DNA from: UBA6901 sp964355495
GTDB taxonomy: Bacteria; Pseudomonadota; Gammaproteobacteria; Acidiferrobacterales; UBA6901
NCBI GenBank assembly: GCA_964355495.1
Contig: CAYHES010000065.1
Span: 1-12,990 of the forward strand
Direction: 5' to 3'
DNA length: 12,990 nucleotides
Shown here one piece after another: positions 1 through 6,574 of this stretch. Both the position numbers and the translations under genes were made by a program. The notes below the pieces were generated by a model. The model saw only the letters and a program-made list of their open reading frames with translations. It was not told the origin of the DNA and did not search any database. The first letter of the stretch is position 1; each line of letters starts with the position of its first letter.

Positions 1-16
1 GCGACCGGATCAATAA
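1..16. repeat. Right terminus of a MITE-like inverted-repeat element, cut by the window edge
   Basis: Bases 1-17 match 6733-6749, the right end of the complete element at 6575-6748, at 16 of 17 positions (the only difference is A13 against G6745). The element therefore ends at base 16, and the rest of this copy lies left of the window. The complete copy is followed by TA; this one is followed by TG, so the target-site base may have changed. It stops 25 bases before the start codon of the PhnD-like gene. Only 16 bases are visible, so whether the outside part is the same short element or a longer relative is unknown. Confidence 0.7.
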
Positions 17-41
17 TGGATCCGACCAGAGACAGCCTAAC

Positions 42-893
42 ATGCCGCACGTGTTCTCCCTGATCTCCCGGCACAGCCCCCTGCCCCGCGCCAATGCGGC
101 CGTGGCCCTGCTGGCGCTGTGCCTCGCGCTGAGCACGGCGCACGCCGAGGTGAACGAGCTGGTTCTGGGCGTGGCGCCGCTGCTGGGTGAAACGGAAACC
201 CGAACGCAATTTCTGCCGCTGTGCGAGTACCTGGCGAGCGCCGCGCGCCTGCCATGCCGCATCGGCACGCGCCCGAATTTCCTGTCGTACTGGGAGACGA
301 TGCGGCGCGGCAAGGAATACAACCTGATTCTGGACGATGCACACTTCACCGATTACCGCGCGCAGAAAATGGGCTATGCGGTGCTGGCCAAGATTCCGAA
401 CACCGTTACCTACTCGCTGATCGTGCCGCGCGCCGCCAAGCTGAACGACCCGGCGCGGCTGGCCGGGCGGCGCATCGCCACCCTCGGCATCCCGAGCATG
501 GGCGCCGCACAACTCAACGGCCTGTTCACCAAACCGTCCAAACAACCCATACCCGTGGAGGTGGACAACACCGCGGGCGGTTTTGCACTGCTGCGCGAGG
601 GCAAGGTGGCGGCGGCGATCCTGCCAACGCCGCAGGTGCGTGAAGAGATCGTGCGCGGCGCGCCGTTCCGCGTGCTGCTCAGCACCGCGCCATTGCCGCA
701 CATGGGCTTCTCCGCCGCACCGGACATCAACCCGGAACTGCGCCAAGTCCTGCGGCAGGCCCTGCTCAATGCCCACAAGACCGACACCGGCCGCGCCATG
801 CTCGCGCACATCGGCCTCGAACGCTTCGACCCGGCGAATGCCACGGTGTATGCCGGGCAGGGGCGGATACTTAAGGAGTATTGGGGGTATTGA
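42..893 (+). CDS. PhnD-like periplasmic substrate-binding protein
   Basis: 283 residues. An N-terminal export signal is clear: basic residues up to R16, a hydrophobic core at about 18-31 and a likely cleavage after A-H-A (33-35). The mature part has the features of the PhnD/SsuA/transferrin-type periplasmic binding fold: an opening strand LVLGVAPLLGE (residues 40-50), a central stretch DDAHFTDYRAQKMGY followed by the hinge-like TYSLIVPRAAKL, then LAGRRIATLGIPSMGAAQLN, where the family has the 'L+GK+vA...S.sg' ligand loop. Family members bind phosphonate, phosphite or other oxyanions for ABC import, or act as sensor subunits; the ligand here cannot be read. No permease or ATPase gene follows; the next gene is convergent, so it is an orphan at least on this side. 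The ATG at 42 is the first start codon in frame and gives a proper signal peptide; the ribosome site is weak. A lipobox was considered, but C27 follows Leu, not Gly, Ala or Ser. Confidence 0.85.
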   Translation: MPHVFSLISRHSPLPRANAAVALLALCLALSTAHAEVNELVLGVAPLLGETETRTQFLPLCEYLASAARLPCRIGTRPNFLSYWETMRRGKEYNLILDDAHFTDYRAQKMGYAVLAKIPNTVTYSLIVPRAAKLNDPARLAGRRIATLGIPSMGAAQLNGLFTKPSKQPIPVEVDNTAGGFALLREGKVAAAILPTPQVREEIVRGAPFRVLLSTAPLPHMGFSAAPDINPELRQVLRQALLNAHKTDTGRAMLAHIGLERFDPANATVYAGQGRILKEYWGY

Positions 894-902
894 TGCGCAA
901 GA

Positions 903-929
903 CCCTCGCCGGCGAAGTGCCGGCAAGGG
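903..929. terminator. GC-rich hairpin between convergent genes, probable bidirectional terminator
   Basis: A perfect 6-bp stem GCCGGC (908-913 and 919-924) has a 5-base loop and continues, after one C-A mismatch, into CCCT/AGGG (903-906 and 926-929). It lies 10 bases after the PhnD-like stop and 13 bases after the subtilase stop on the other strand. Neither side carries a T-run, so it is not a textbook intrinsic terminator; its position is the main argument. Confidence 0.5.
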
Positions 930-941
930 CAGGCATTCAGC

Positions 942-3410
942 TTACGGCCGATCCGCAGTCTGCGCCGCCAGCGCGCTGTCGCTGACCATGGCCCGACTCA
1001 GGCCAATCAACGGACTCAATGCACTGCGCACCACGGCACGCAGGTCATCGTCCTGACGCAGATAATCCGCGAGCGATGGGCTGTATTTGTAGTACTGCTT
1101 CACAAACCAGCGGCCCGCCTCGTGGGTCTGTAGATACTCATCCCGGAAGGCGCGCAGATAGCGCACATCGTCGGCCATTGGGGTTCCGTATGCGGCTGTG
1201 GCGATGAAGCAACCTCCACCTCCTCCGCCGCCGACGGAGGCAGGAGGCGGTGCTGGGTCATTATCGGCAATTATTACCGTGGCACTGGCGGGTGAACCGA
1301 CGCCGTATGCGGCGTTCGCACTCAGAGCCAAGATAGCGGTTTCATTGCCTTCGTATACCGAGTCGTCAGCAGGCGTAATCGTGACCGTGGCCGTGGATGA
1401 GCTTGCAGCGATGGTAACGCTGCCGCTCACCGTCGTGTAATCCGTGCCATTGGTGGCGCTTCCACCCATGGTGTAATTCACGGTCAACGCCGAGGTAGTG
1501 ACGCCGGTACGGGTGATTGTGAAGGTTCCCGGATCGAGGCCAGCCTCGGCCGCCGCGGCATCCGTCGCGCTTACCGTCACGATCGGCTCATTATCGGCGA
1601 TGGTTACTGTGGCGCTGCTGGGTGAACCGACGACATATGAGGCGCTCGCACTCAATGTCAAAATCACGGTTTCATTGCCTTCGTATATCGAGTCGTCAAT
1701 GGGCGTAATCGTGACCGTGGCCGTGGATGAGCTTGCAGCGATGGTAACGCTGCCGCTCACGCTCGCGTAATCGGTGCCATTGGTAGCGCTTCCACCCATG
1801 GTGTAATTCACGGTCAACGGCGAGGTAGTGACGCCGATACGGGTGATTGTGAAGGTTCCCGGATCGAGGCCGGCCTCCGCCGAGGCGGCGTCCGTTGCGG
1901 TCACTGTCACGACGGACGCCGCCGCGACCGCGGCCGCGGCGTTCACGATACCCGCGCCACAAGTGGAAGCGGTGCAATCAGATCCAGTCCCTGTGGGAAA
2001 GGCGCGCGCGGTGTTCTGGAGAGCGGACGATACCTGGGCTGGAGTTAATGTCGGGTTTACCGACAACATGAGTGAGACGATTCCCGCTACATGCGGGGCG
2101 GCCATGCTGGTGCCCTGGTAATACACATAGGTGTCCCCGCCCGGCGACGCAACCGGGGAAGTGGTGCCGGTGTTGAGCGTGGACAGGATGCCGTTGGGGT
2201 CGTTGGCAAAGCTTTGTGCCCCCCCCGGAGCGGCGATCTCGACCGTGGTCCCGTAGTTGCTATAGTAGGCGCGTCCGCCACTGGGGTTGACGGCCGCGAC
2301 GCTGATTACGTTGTTGCAGTTCGCAGGGGATTCAGGCGTTACTCCAAGGTCGACGTTACTGTTGCCGGCCGCCACCACCACCACGGCGCCCACGGCCACA
2401 ATGGCATTGATCGCGTTTTGTTCGGTCGTGCTGCAGGTCCCCGGACCGCCCAGACTCAAATTCAACACCTTGGCTGGATTGGCGTTGGCCGGCGCACCCG
2501 TGACCGCCAAACCGGCTGCCCAGCGGGCGCCGTCTACCACGTCCGAGAGGTACCCGCCGCACTTCCCAATCACGCGTACCGGCAATATCTTGGACACCCA
2601 GTTGATACCGGCTACGCCTGTGCTGTTATTGCCCAACGCGCCGATGGTTCCGGCGACATGGGTGCCATGCCAGGAACTGTTGCTGACCTCCGTACAGGGA
2701 GTATTAGGATCAGCCACTTCCGGAGCGGTAGCCCAGTCACCTGGATCGGTGGGATCGCTGTCGCGACCACCGCCATCGTTGGCCAAAAAGGTGTCTGTCA
2801 CAAAGTCGTATCCGGGCACTACCCGGCCAGTAGCGTCCAGGATATTGCTGTCAATATCCGCATGCGGGACGAGCCCGGTATCGATCACCGCTACCACGAT
2901 GCTGGCGGAACCGGTGGTGATGTCCCAGGCACCGGGCAGATTGGCGCCGCCCGCAACATTGTCGGGCGCAAGATGAGACTTGTAATGCCATTGATTTACG
3001 TATTGGGCATCATTCGGGGCAAGCAGCGGCCGCATGATGCGGTCCGGCTCGGCATATTCGACCTGCGGATCGGCACTCAACTGACGAGCGATGACCGCCA
3101 CTTCCGCGAGCGGCATACGCCGTGGCAGCTTCAGCACCTGGGCATCACCGGACATGGCGCGCACATGGGTCAGCGCTATGCCCGCGCTGGCGCTCAGGCC
3201 AGCCACGTGGGTGGGAGCCAAACTCGCCGCCCGGGCAATCCGTACGTCGCGCAGCTTGACGATAATACGGTCGGTGGGAATCTCCTTCGGCATGGCGGGT
3301 GTTGTGGTGACAAAGGCGCCACCGGCTTGTGCCATGGGCAGCGACATGAGCAGCGCGCCAGAGAGCGTGGCAACGCTTGCGAGCGCAACGAACCATTTGT
3401 TATTGATCAC
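942..3410 (-). CDS. Secreted S8 subtilisin-like serine protease with two Calx-beta repeats and a CFI-box C-terminal domain
   Basis: 822 residues. Domains in order: signal peptide 1-29 (cut after A-Q-A); I9-type propeptide about 45-128, ending in PQVEYAEPDR; S8 catalytic domain about 165-495; two Calx-beta repeats 501-610 and 611-720; Pro/Gly linker with seven Gly (727-733); C-terminal CFI-box domain from C734 (CFIATAAYG) to about 807. The triad is complete: D177 in AVIDTG, H248 in HGTHVAG, S435 in GTSMAAPHVAG, plus oxyanion N350 in AAGN. It should be exported and mature by cutting off the propeptide. Calx-beta domains bind calcium in other proteins; the role of the CFI-box domain is not known to me, but a surface-sorting or anchoring role is plausible. 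The start is GTG at 3410, with GAGAG about 8 bases before it; starting at the next Met (M22) would destroy the signal. It lies 35 bases after the propeptide-like lipoprotein gene, almost certainly in one transcript. Confidence 0.93.
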   Translation of the reverse strand: MINNKWFVALASVATLSGALLMSLPMAQAGGAFVTTTPAMPKEIPTDRIIVKLRDVRIARAASLAPTHVAGLSASAGIALTHVRAMSGDAQVLKLPRRMPLAEVAVIARQLSADPQVEYAEPDRIMRPLLAPNDAQYVNQWHYKSHLAPDNVAGGANLPGAWDITTGSASIVVAVIDTGLVPHADIDSNILDATGRVVPGYDFVTDTFLANDGGGRDSDPTDPGDWATAPEVADPNTPCTEVSNSSWHGTHVAGTIGALGNNSTGVAGINWVSKILPVRVIGKCGGYLSDVVDGARWAAGLAVTGAPANANPAKVLNLSLGGPGTCSTTEQNAINAIVAVGAVVVVAAGNSNVDLGVTPESPANCNNVISVAAVNPSGGRAYYSNYGTTVEIAAPGGAQSFANDPNGILSTLNTGTTSPVASPGGDTYVYYQGTSMAAPHVAGIVSLMLSVNPTLTPAQVSSALQNTARAFPTGTGSDCTASTCGAGIVNAAAAVAAASVVTVTATDAASAEAGLDPGTFTITRIGVTTSPLTVNYTMGGSATNGTDYASVSGSVTIAASSSTATVTITPIDDSIYEGNETVILTLSASASYVVGSPSSATVTIADNEPIVTVSATDAAAAEAGLDPGTFTITRTGVTTSALTVNYTMGGSATNGTDYTTVSGSVTIAASSSTATVTITPADDSVYEGNETAILALSANAAYGVGSPASATVIIADNDPAPPPASVGGGGGGGCFIATAAYGTPMADDVRYLRAFRDEYLQTHEAGRWFVKQYYKYSPSLADYLRQDDDLRAVVRSALSPLIGLSRAMVSDSALAAQTADRP
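1251..1910 (-). repeat. Two tandem 330-bp units encoding near-identical Calx-beta domains
   Basis: Units 1910-1581 and 1580-1251 lie inside the subtilase gene and encode residues 501-610 and 611-720. By my count 93 of 110 residues are the same, and long DNA stretches are identical, for example around ATCGTGACCGTGGCCGTGGA at 1378 and 1708. Each unit carries the Calx-beta signatures YTMGGSATNGTDY, VTIAASSSTATVTITP and the acidic (I/V)YEGNE turn. The similarity indicates recent duplication or gene conversion. Confidence 0.9.
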
Positions 3411-3445
3411 GGCCAGTCTCTCGGCGAAATTACTGGAAAATCGAT

Positions 3446-3859
3446 TCAGGGTTGCGGCATGTGGTGCAACAGGCGATCGGGTTCGGCGTACTCAACCTCT
3501 GGTCTTGTTGCCAACCCATTCACGACACGCTGGAACTGATTGGCGTCCACGGCGCCCTCAACACGCAGCACATGCCCGCCTCCCGACATGGGGCGGACAT
3601 AGACCAGCCTCACGCCAGTATCGTGAGCAAGCTCCCGAAGGTAATCCTGCCGGGAGGGGTCCAAGGCAGGATCGTGAAATTTGATGATAACCTGAGTCAT
3701 CTGTTTGGCCCGAGAGGAATCGGCACGCTGCACGGGCTCCGCTGCAGCGGACATGCCACCACTGGCACAGCCCGAAAGTGCCAACAGTGTCATCAATTTG
3801 CCCGCAAAGGCGAACACCCCGAGGAGCAGACGCTGACTTACGCTGTCCGTCGATTTCAT
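3446..3859 (-). CDS. Lipoprotein made of a stand-alone subtilase propeptide (I9-like) domain
   Basis: 137 residues. Residues 9-31 form a lipoprotein signal ending in the lipobox L28-S-G-C31; Ala after the Cys predicts outer-membrane retention in a proteobacterium. After a short linker (32-53), residues 54-130 resemble the propeptide of the neighbouring subtilase: QVIIKFHD against RIIVKLRD, VRPMSGGGHVLRV against VRAMSGDAQVLKL, and PEVEYAEPDR against PQVEYAEPDR. It stops just where the catalytic domain would begin. Such propeptides act in family members as folding chaperones and tight inhibitors; here one is detached and lipid-anchored, so an inhibitor, chaperone or tethering partner of the downstream protease is inferred. 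The ATG at 3859 has a GGGAG site 9 bases upstream; an in-frame TTG at 3880 would add seven residues but looks less likely. It could instead be the remnant of a duplicated protease gene, although intact signal and domain ends argue for function. Confidence 0.82.
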   Translation of the reverse strand: MKSTDSVSQRLLLGVFAFAGKLMTLLALSGCASGGMSAAAEPVQRADSSRAKQMTQVIIKFHDPALDPSRQDYLRELAHDTGVRLVYVRPMSGGGHVLRVEGAVDANQFQRVVNGLATRPEVEYAEPDRLLHHMPQP

Positions 3860-4056
3860 TACTGATTTCTCCCGCGGCAAATCAATTTAATTTTTTATTG
3901 CTCCCACCAACCAGCCCTGTGCCAAAATACCATACGTGTTCAGTGCACGCATGGCAAACCCTGCCTTTCTATGGCAGCACATGTTCAATTAAACCTGACA
4001 CTATGCAATCCAGGTTGATTGCAGCGTGGATGATCGATGAAAGGCATCATTCTTCG
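3860..4056. promoter_or_regulatory. Divergent intergenic region between the lipoprotein-protease unit and bioA
   Basis: These 197 bases separate two divergent units and should hold both promoters. The stretch 3881-3930 is clearly more AT-rich than its surroundings (including a T6 run near 3891). Several loose -35/-10 pairs can be drawn on both strands, but none is good enough to place a start site. The exact left limit depends on the lipoprotein start, and the right limit on which of the in-frame ATG codons (4003, 4030, 4057) starts bioA. Confidence 0.6.
3987..4021 (+). promoter_or_regulatory. Weak BirA-like inverted repeat upstream of bioA
   Basis: AATTAAACC (3987-3995) and GGTTGATTG (4013-4021) form an imperfect inverted repeat 36 bases before the preferred bioA start. 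The inner TAAACC and GGTT..A parts recall the biotin operator bound by BirA in proteobacteria (TTGTAAACC...GGTTTACAA). Outer positions do not match, and the 17-base spacer is one base longer than the E. coli one. The site is suggestive only. Confidence 0.22.
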
Positions 4057-5400
4057 ATGAATAACACAGACCTTGCAAAGCGCGACCTCCGGGTTCTGTG
4101 GCACCCCTGCACCCAGATGCGCGACCACGAGGACTACCCGCCGATCGCCATCCGGCGCGGTTCGGGCGCGTGGCTTGAGGACTACGATGGGCGGCGCTAC
4201 CTCGATGCTATCAGCTCGTGGTGGGTGAACCTGTTCGGCCATGCCAATCCGCGTATCAATGCCGCGATCACCGATCAGCTCGGCCGGCTTGAGCATGTCA
4301 TGCTCGCCGGCTTCACCCACGAACCGATTGTGACGCTCTCCGAGCGGCTGGTGGCGCTGGCGCCGCCGGGGCTGGCGCGCTGCTTCTATGCCTCGGACGG
4401 GTCGAGCGCGGTCGAGATTGCGCTCAAGATGAGTTTCCATTATTGGCGTAACCGCGGCGAATCGCGCACGCGCTTTATTTCCCTGAGCAACAGCTACCAT
4501 GGCGAGACGCTGGGAGCACTTTCGGTCGGGGACGTGGCGCTGTACAAGGAAACCTATGCGCCGCTGCTGTTGGAGGCAATCACGGTTCCTTCGCCGGACT
4601 GCTATCAGCGCGAGCCGGGCGAATCCTGCGCCGACTATTCCACGCGCCTGTTCGCCGCGATGGATGCGGCGCTGGCCCGGCATGCGCACGAAACCTGCGC
4701 GGTCATCGTCGAGCCGCTGGTGCAGTGTGCCGGTGGCATGCGCATGTACGATCCGGTGTATCTGAAACTGCTGCGCGCCGCCTGCACCAAGTACAACGTG
4801 CACCTGATCGCCGATGAAATTGCGGTCGGCTTCGGGCGTACCGGCACCATGTTCGCCTGCGAACAGGCCGGCATCACGCCGGACTTCCTGCTGCTTGGCA
4901 AGGGACTCACGGGCGGTTACCTGCCGCTGTCGGTGTGCCTGACGACGGACAGCGTCTACCAAGCCTTCTATGCCGAATACAGCGCGCAAAAGGCGTTCCT
5001 GCATTCGCATTCCTACACCGGCAATCCGCTCGCCTGCGCAGCGGCGAACGCCACGCTCGATATCTTTCGCGACGACGACGTGTTGAACCGCAACCGGCAG
5101 CTGGCGGCGCACATGGCGCGCGCAACCGCGCACTTCGCCGAGCATGCGCACGTGGCGGAGGTGCGGCAGCGCGGCATGATCCTCGCGATCGAAATGGTGC
5201 GGGACAAGAAGACGCGCGCACCCTATCCGTGGCAGGAACGGCGCGGCTTGGCGGTGTATCGTCATGGGCTTGAAAATGGGGCGCTGCTGCGGCCGCTCGG
5301 CAATGTCGTGTACTTCATGCCGCCGTATGTCATCACTGAAGCGGAAATCGACCAGCTAGCGAAAGTGGCGTGGGAAGGGATTGAGCGCGCCACCCGTTAA
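4057..5400 (+). CDS. bioA: Adenosylmethionine-8-amino-7-oxononanoate aminotransferase (DAPA synthase)
   Basis: 447 residues, normal for BioA. The enzyme moves an amino group from S-adenosylmethionine to 7-keto-8-aminopelargonate, giving 7,8-diaminopelargonate, in cytosolic biotin synthesis; it uses PLP. Seen motifs: LWHPCTQM (14-21), DAISSWWVNLFGH (50-62), YASDGSSAVEIALKM (111-125), NSYHGETLGALSVGD (145-159), IADEIAVGFGRTG with PLP-ring Asp253, GKGLTGGYLP with Schiff-base Lys282, HSYTGNPLACAAA (318-330), and LRPLGNVVYFMPPY, whose Arg412 fits the substrate-carboxylate Arg. SSWW and HPCTQM separate BioA from the related ornithine/GABA class III aminotransferases. The reading frame stays open back to 3778, but residues before 4057 lack family character; ATG 4030 and 4003 are in frame too. 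AAGG at 4041-4044 is a weak ribosome site for 4057. The gene stands alone here, with no other bio genes beside it. Confidence 0.95.
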   Translation: MNNTDLAKRDLRVLWHPCTQMRDHEDYPPIAIRRGSGAWLEDYDGRRYLDAISSWWVNLFGHANPRINAAITDQLGRLEHVMLAGFTHEPIVTLSERLVALAPPGLARCFYASDGSSAVEIALKMSFHYWRNRGESRTRFISLSNSYHGETLGALSVGDVALYKETYAPLLLEAITVPSPDCYQREPGESCADYSTRLFAAMDAALARHAHETCAVIVEPLVQCAGGMRMYDPVYLKLLRAACTKYNVHLIADEIAVGFGRTGTMFACEQAGITPDFLLLGKGLTGGYLPLSVCLTTDSVYQAFYAEYSAQKAFLHSHSYTGNPLACAAANATLDIFRDDDVLNRNRQLAAHMARATAHFAEHAHVAEVRQRGMILAIEMVRDKKTRAPYPWQERRGLAVYRHGLENGALLRPLGNVVYFMPPYVITEAEIDQLAKVAWEGIERATR

Positions 5401-5486
5401 GAACACCTGTCGAGAACCGTGTCGGTACTTTGTGTACTCCGCGTCTCTTCCCGAGTGCCCGGGTAACTCAATGAGGTAAGTCGATC

Positions 5487-5503
5487 GGTGCGCGGGGCGC
5501 ACC
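5487..5503. terminator. Hairpin downstream of bioA, possible terminator
   Basis: GGTGCGC (5487-5493) and GCGCACC (5497-5503) form a perfect 7-bp stem with a GGG loop, and an outer GGTA/TACC pairing (around 5476 and 5505) could extend it. It lies 87 bases after the bioA stop in a convergent gap. The following bases (CTACCTTATT) are only partly T-rich, so termination is plausible but not certain. Confidence 0.4.
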
Positions 5504-5618
5504 CTACCTTATTAGAAACACCGCTGGCCTCGTCGGACCGTGGCTCGGTGCGGCCGCTCCCGCGCATCCATGCGCTCGCGGCATTCGTGCTTCCATGCAC
5601 AGCACAAGCGCACCCTAC
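5497..5618. repeat. Pair of 11-bp direct repeats (GCGCACCCTAC) in the bioA-chpC gap
   Basis: GCGCACCCTAC occurs at 5497-5507 and again at 5608-5618, 111 bases apart (GTAGGGTGCGC on the other strand). The GC-rich stretch between them includes a small palindrome GCGCAT-CC-ATGCGC (5562-5575). I see no convincing gene in the whole 5401-5640 gap. Motifs of the GTAGGGTGCGC kind are common non-coding repeats in proteobacterial genomes. Confidence 0.5.
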
Positions 5619-5640
5619 GAATATGGCGGCGGCTTTGTGC

Positions 5641-6096
5641 CTAGCGGCCGGGATAGAGCACCTTGGCGAGCGCGGCGAAATCCGGGATGCCGACGGTGCG
5701 CTCGTCGAACTTGAGGGCGGCGGCGATATATTGGAACGAATCCTCGATGGCCGCCGGCGCCACGCCGCTGTCGATGATGCGCGACTGCGGCTCGGAGACC
5801 GACAGGATGCCGACGAACTCCCAGGACTTGCGCCCGGGCAACGGATAGAGCACCACGACGCGTGCGCGCGGGCCGGGGGCGTGACCTTCGCCACCGACCA
5901 GCATGTCGTATGAAATCACCGGCACCGGTCGCAGCCGCCAGCCGAGCACACCCAGCAGCCACGGCGGCGCATGTGGCACGCGCGCCAGACGCGGCAGGGC
6001 CACCACCTCGGCCATGCAGGCACTCGGCAACAGCAACGGCAGATTGTCGGTCGGCACTTCGAGGGCATGCACCGGGTCGCGCGTGATGGTGCTCAT
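5641..6096 (-). CDS. chpC: CheW-type chemotaxis adaptor of the Pil-Chp system (ChpC-like)
   Basis: 151 residues, about the length of a single CheW domain. Visible CheW features: LLLPSACMAEVVALP (residues 21-35, the first strand pair), PWLLGVLGWRLRPVPVISYDMLVG (about 45-68, corresponding to the 'p.wl.G...WRG..vPvi.le' CheW core), RVVVLYPL (79-86), WEFVGILSVSEPQSRIID, and a closing helix with FAALAKVLYP. CheW proteins link chemoreceptors to the CheA kinase in the cytoplasm; with pilJ and chpA upstream in the same direction, this is the adaptor at the ChpC position. The ATG at 6096 has a strong GGAGGG site 6 bases upstream and overlaps the stop of the preceding gene as ATGA, so translation is probably coupled. 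The symbol rests on position and family, not on a detailed match to the Pseudomonas protein. Confidence 0.82.
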   Translation of the reverse strand: MSTITRDPVHALEVPTDNLPLLLPSACMAEVVALPRLARVPHAPPWLLGVLGWRLRPVPVISYDMLVGGEGHAPGPRARVVVLYPLPGRKSWEFVGILSVSEPQSRIIDSGVAPAAIEDSFQYIAAALKFDERTVGIPDFAALAKVLYPGR

Positions 6097-6542
6097 GCCG
6101 AACCCTCCAGATGCATCAGATAGTCGGCGAGCGCGCGTGGTTCGAACACCAGCACCGGCGCCTGCGCGGCGCGCACCCAGGCGCCGCCGAACAGATGTCC
6201 GGCCGGTGTTGGCGCCGGGCCGGGCGGGATAAACGGTTCGACGCGCACGTCCTCGCGCGCCAGAAGCTGCAATTCATCCGCGACCAGGCCAAGCGTCTGG
6301 CTGCCAGCCTGAAAAAATACGGCGCGCTGCCAGGCAGGGCGCGACAACGGATTCAGGTTGGCGTCCACAGAATAGGCCGGCGCGCGTCCGGTGGGCGTGG
6401 CCTGCCAGGCGACAATCAGCGCGCCGGGCGCGTCGTTGATTTCGAGATGCTCGCGTTTCTCGATCGCGTAGCTCGTGCTGTTGGGCAGCAGATAATCCAC
6501 GCCCATGAGTCCGATGCGCAGGAATTGTCGGGTTTCGGCCAA
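6093..6542 (-). CDS. Divergent CheW-like protein between chpA and chpC
   Basis: 149 residues. The sequence reads as a worn CheW fold: RQFLRIGLMGVDYLLPNSTSYAIE (5-28, first strands), AVFFQAGSQTLGLVADELQLLARED (about 74-98, the 'iGlvVDev..v' strand of CheW) and a final APVLVFEPRALADYL helix (128-142). The usual G-x-x-x-W-R-G core is missing; a Pro/Gly-rich loop (about 104-114) and an inserted region with APAYSVDANLNPL stand in its place. An adaptor or regulatory role with the downstream CheW is inferred from position. The start is TTG at 6542: GAGGAG sits 5 bases upstream, while the first internal ATG (residue 13) would remove the first strand. Its last four bases overlap the chpC start. It begins only 32 bases beyond the MITE, so its expression may depend on that element. 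It could also be a member of a poorly described gammaproteobacterial family rather than a true CheW. Confidence 0.7.
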   Translation of the reverse strand: MAETRQFLRIGLMGVDYLLPNSTSYAIEKREHLEINDAPGALIVAWQATPTGRAPAYSVDANLNPLSRPAWQRAVFFQAGSQTLGLVADELQLLAREDVRVEPFIPPGPAPTPAGHLFGGAWVRAAQAPVLVFEPRALADYLMHLEGSA

Positions 6543-6547
6543 TGCCT

Positions 6548-6553
6548 CTCCTC
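6548..6553 (-). promoter_or_regulatory. Ribosome binding site fixing a TTG start
   Basis: GAGGAG on the minus strand, followed by AGGCA and TTG (6542-6540). The match and the 5-base spacing are good, and no ATG in frame is similarly placed, so this site decides the start of the divergent CheW-like gene. Confidence 0.75.
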
Positions 6554-6574
6554 AGTCCTGACGACGCGGTGTTA

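Noticed and set aside
2091..3539. A 482-codon plus-strand frame opposite the subtilase propeptide and catalytic domain
   Set aside because: It is a shadow of the S8 gene: low-complexity Gly/His/Arg sequence without motifs.
3778..4056. N-terminal extension of bioA to 540 residues
   Set aside because: The added 93 residues do not look like BioA or a signal sequence and run back into the start of the divergent lipoprotein gene; ATG 4057 gives the normal family length.
3985..5265. A 426-codon open frame on the minus strand opposite bioA
   Set aside because: It is antisense to a gene with all BioA motifs; its composition is Arg/His-rich and no motif is recognisable.
5488..5913. A 141-codon plus-strand frame in the bioA-chpC gap and over chpC
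   Set aside because: It overlaps chpC antisense, begins inside a hairpin/repeat region and has no recognisable domain.
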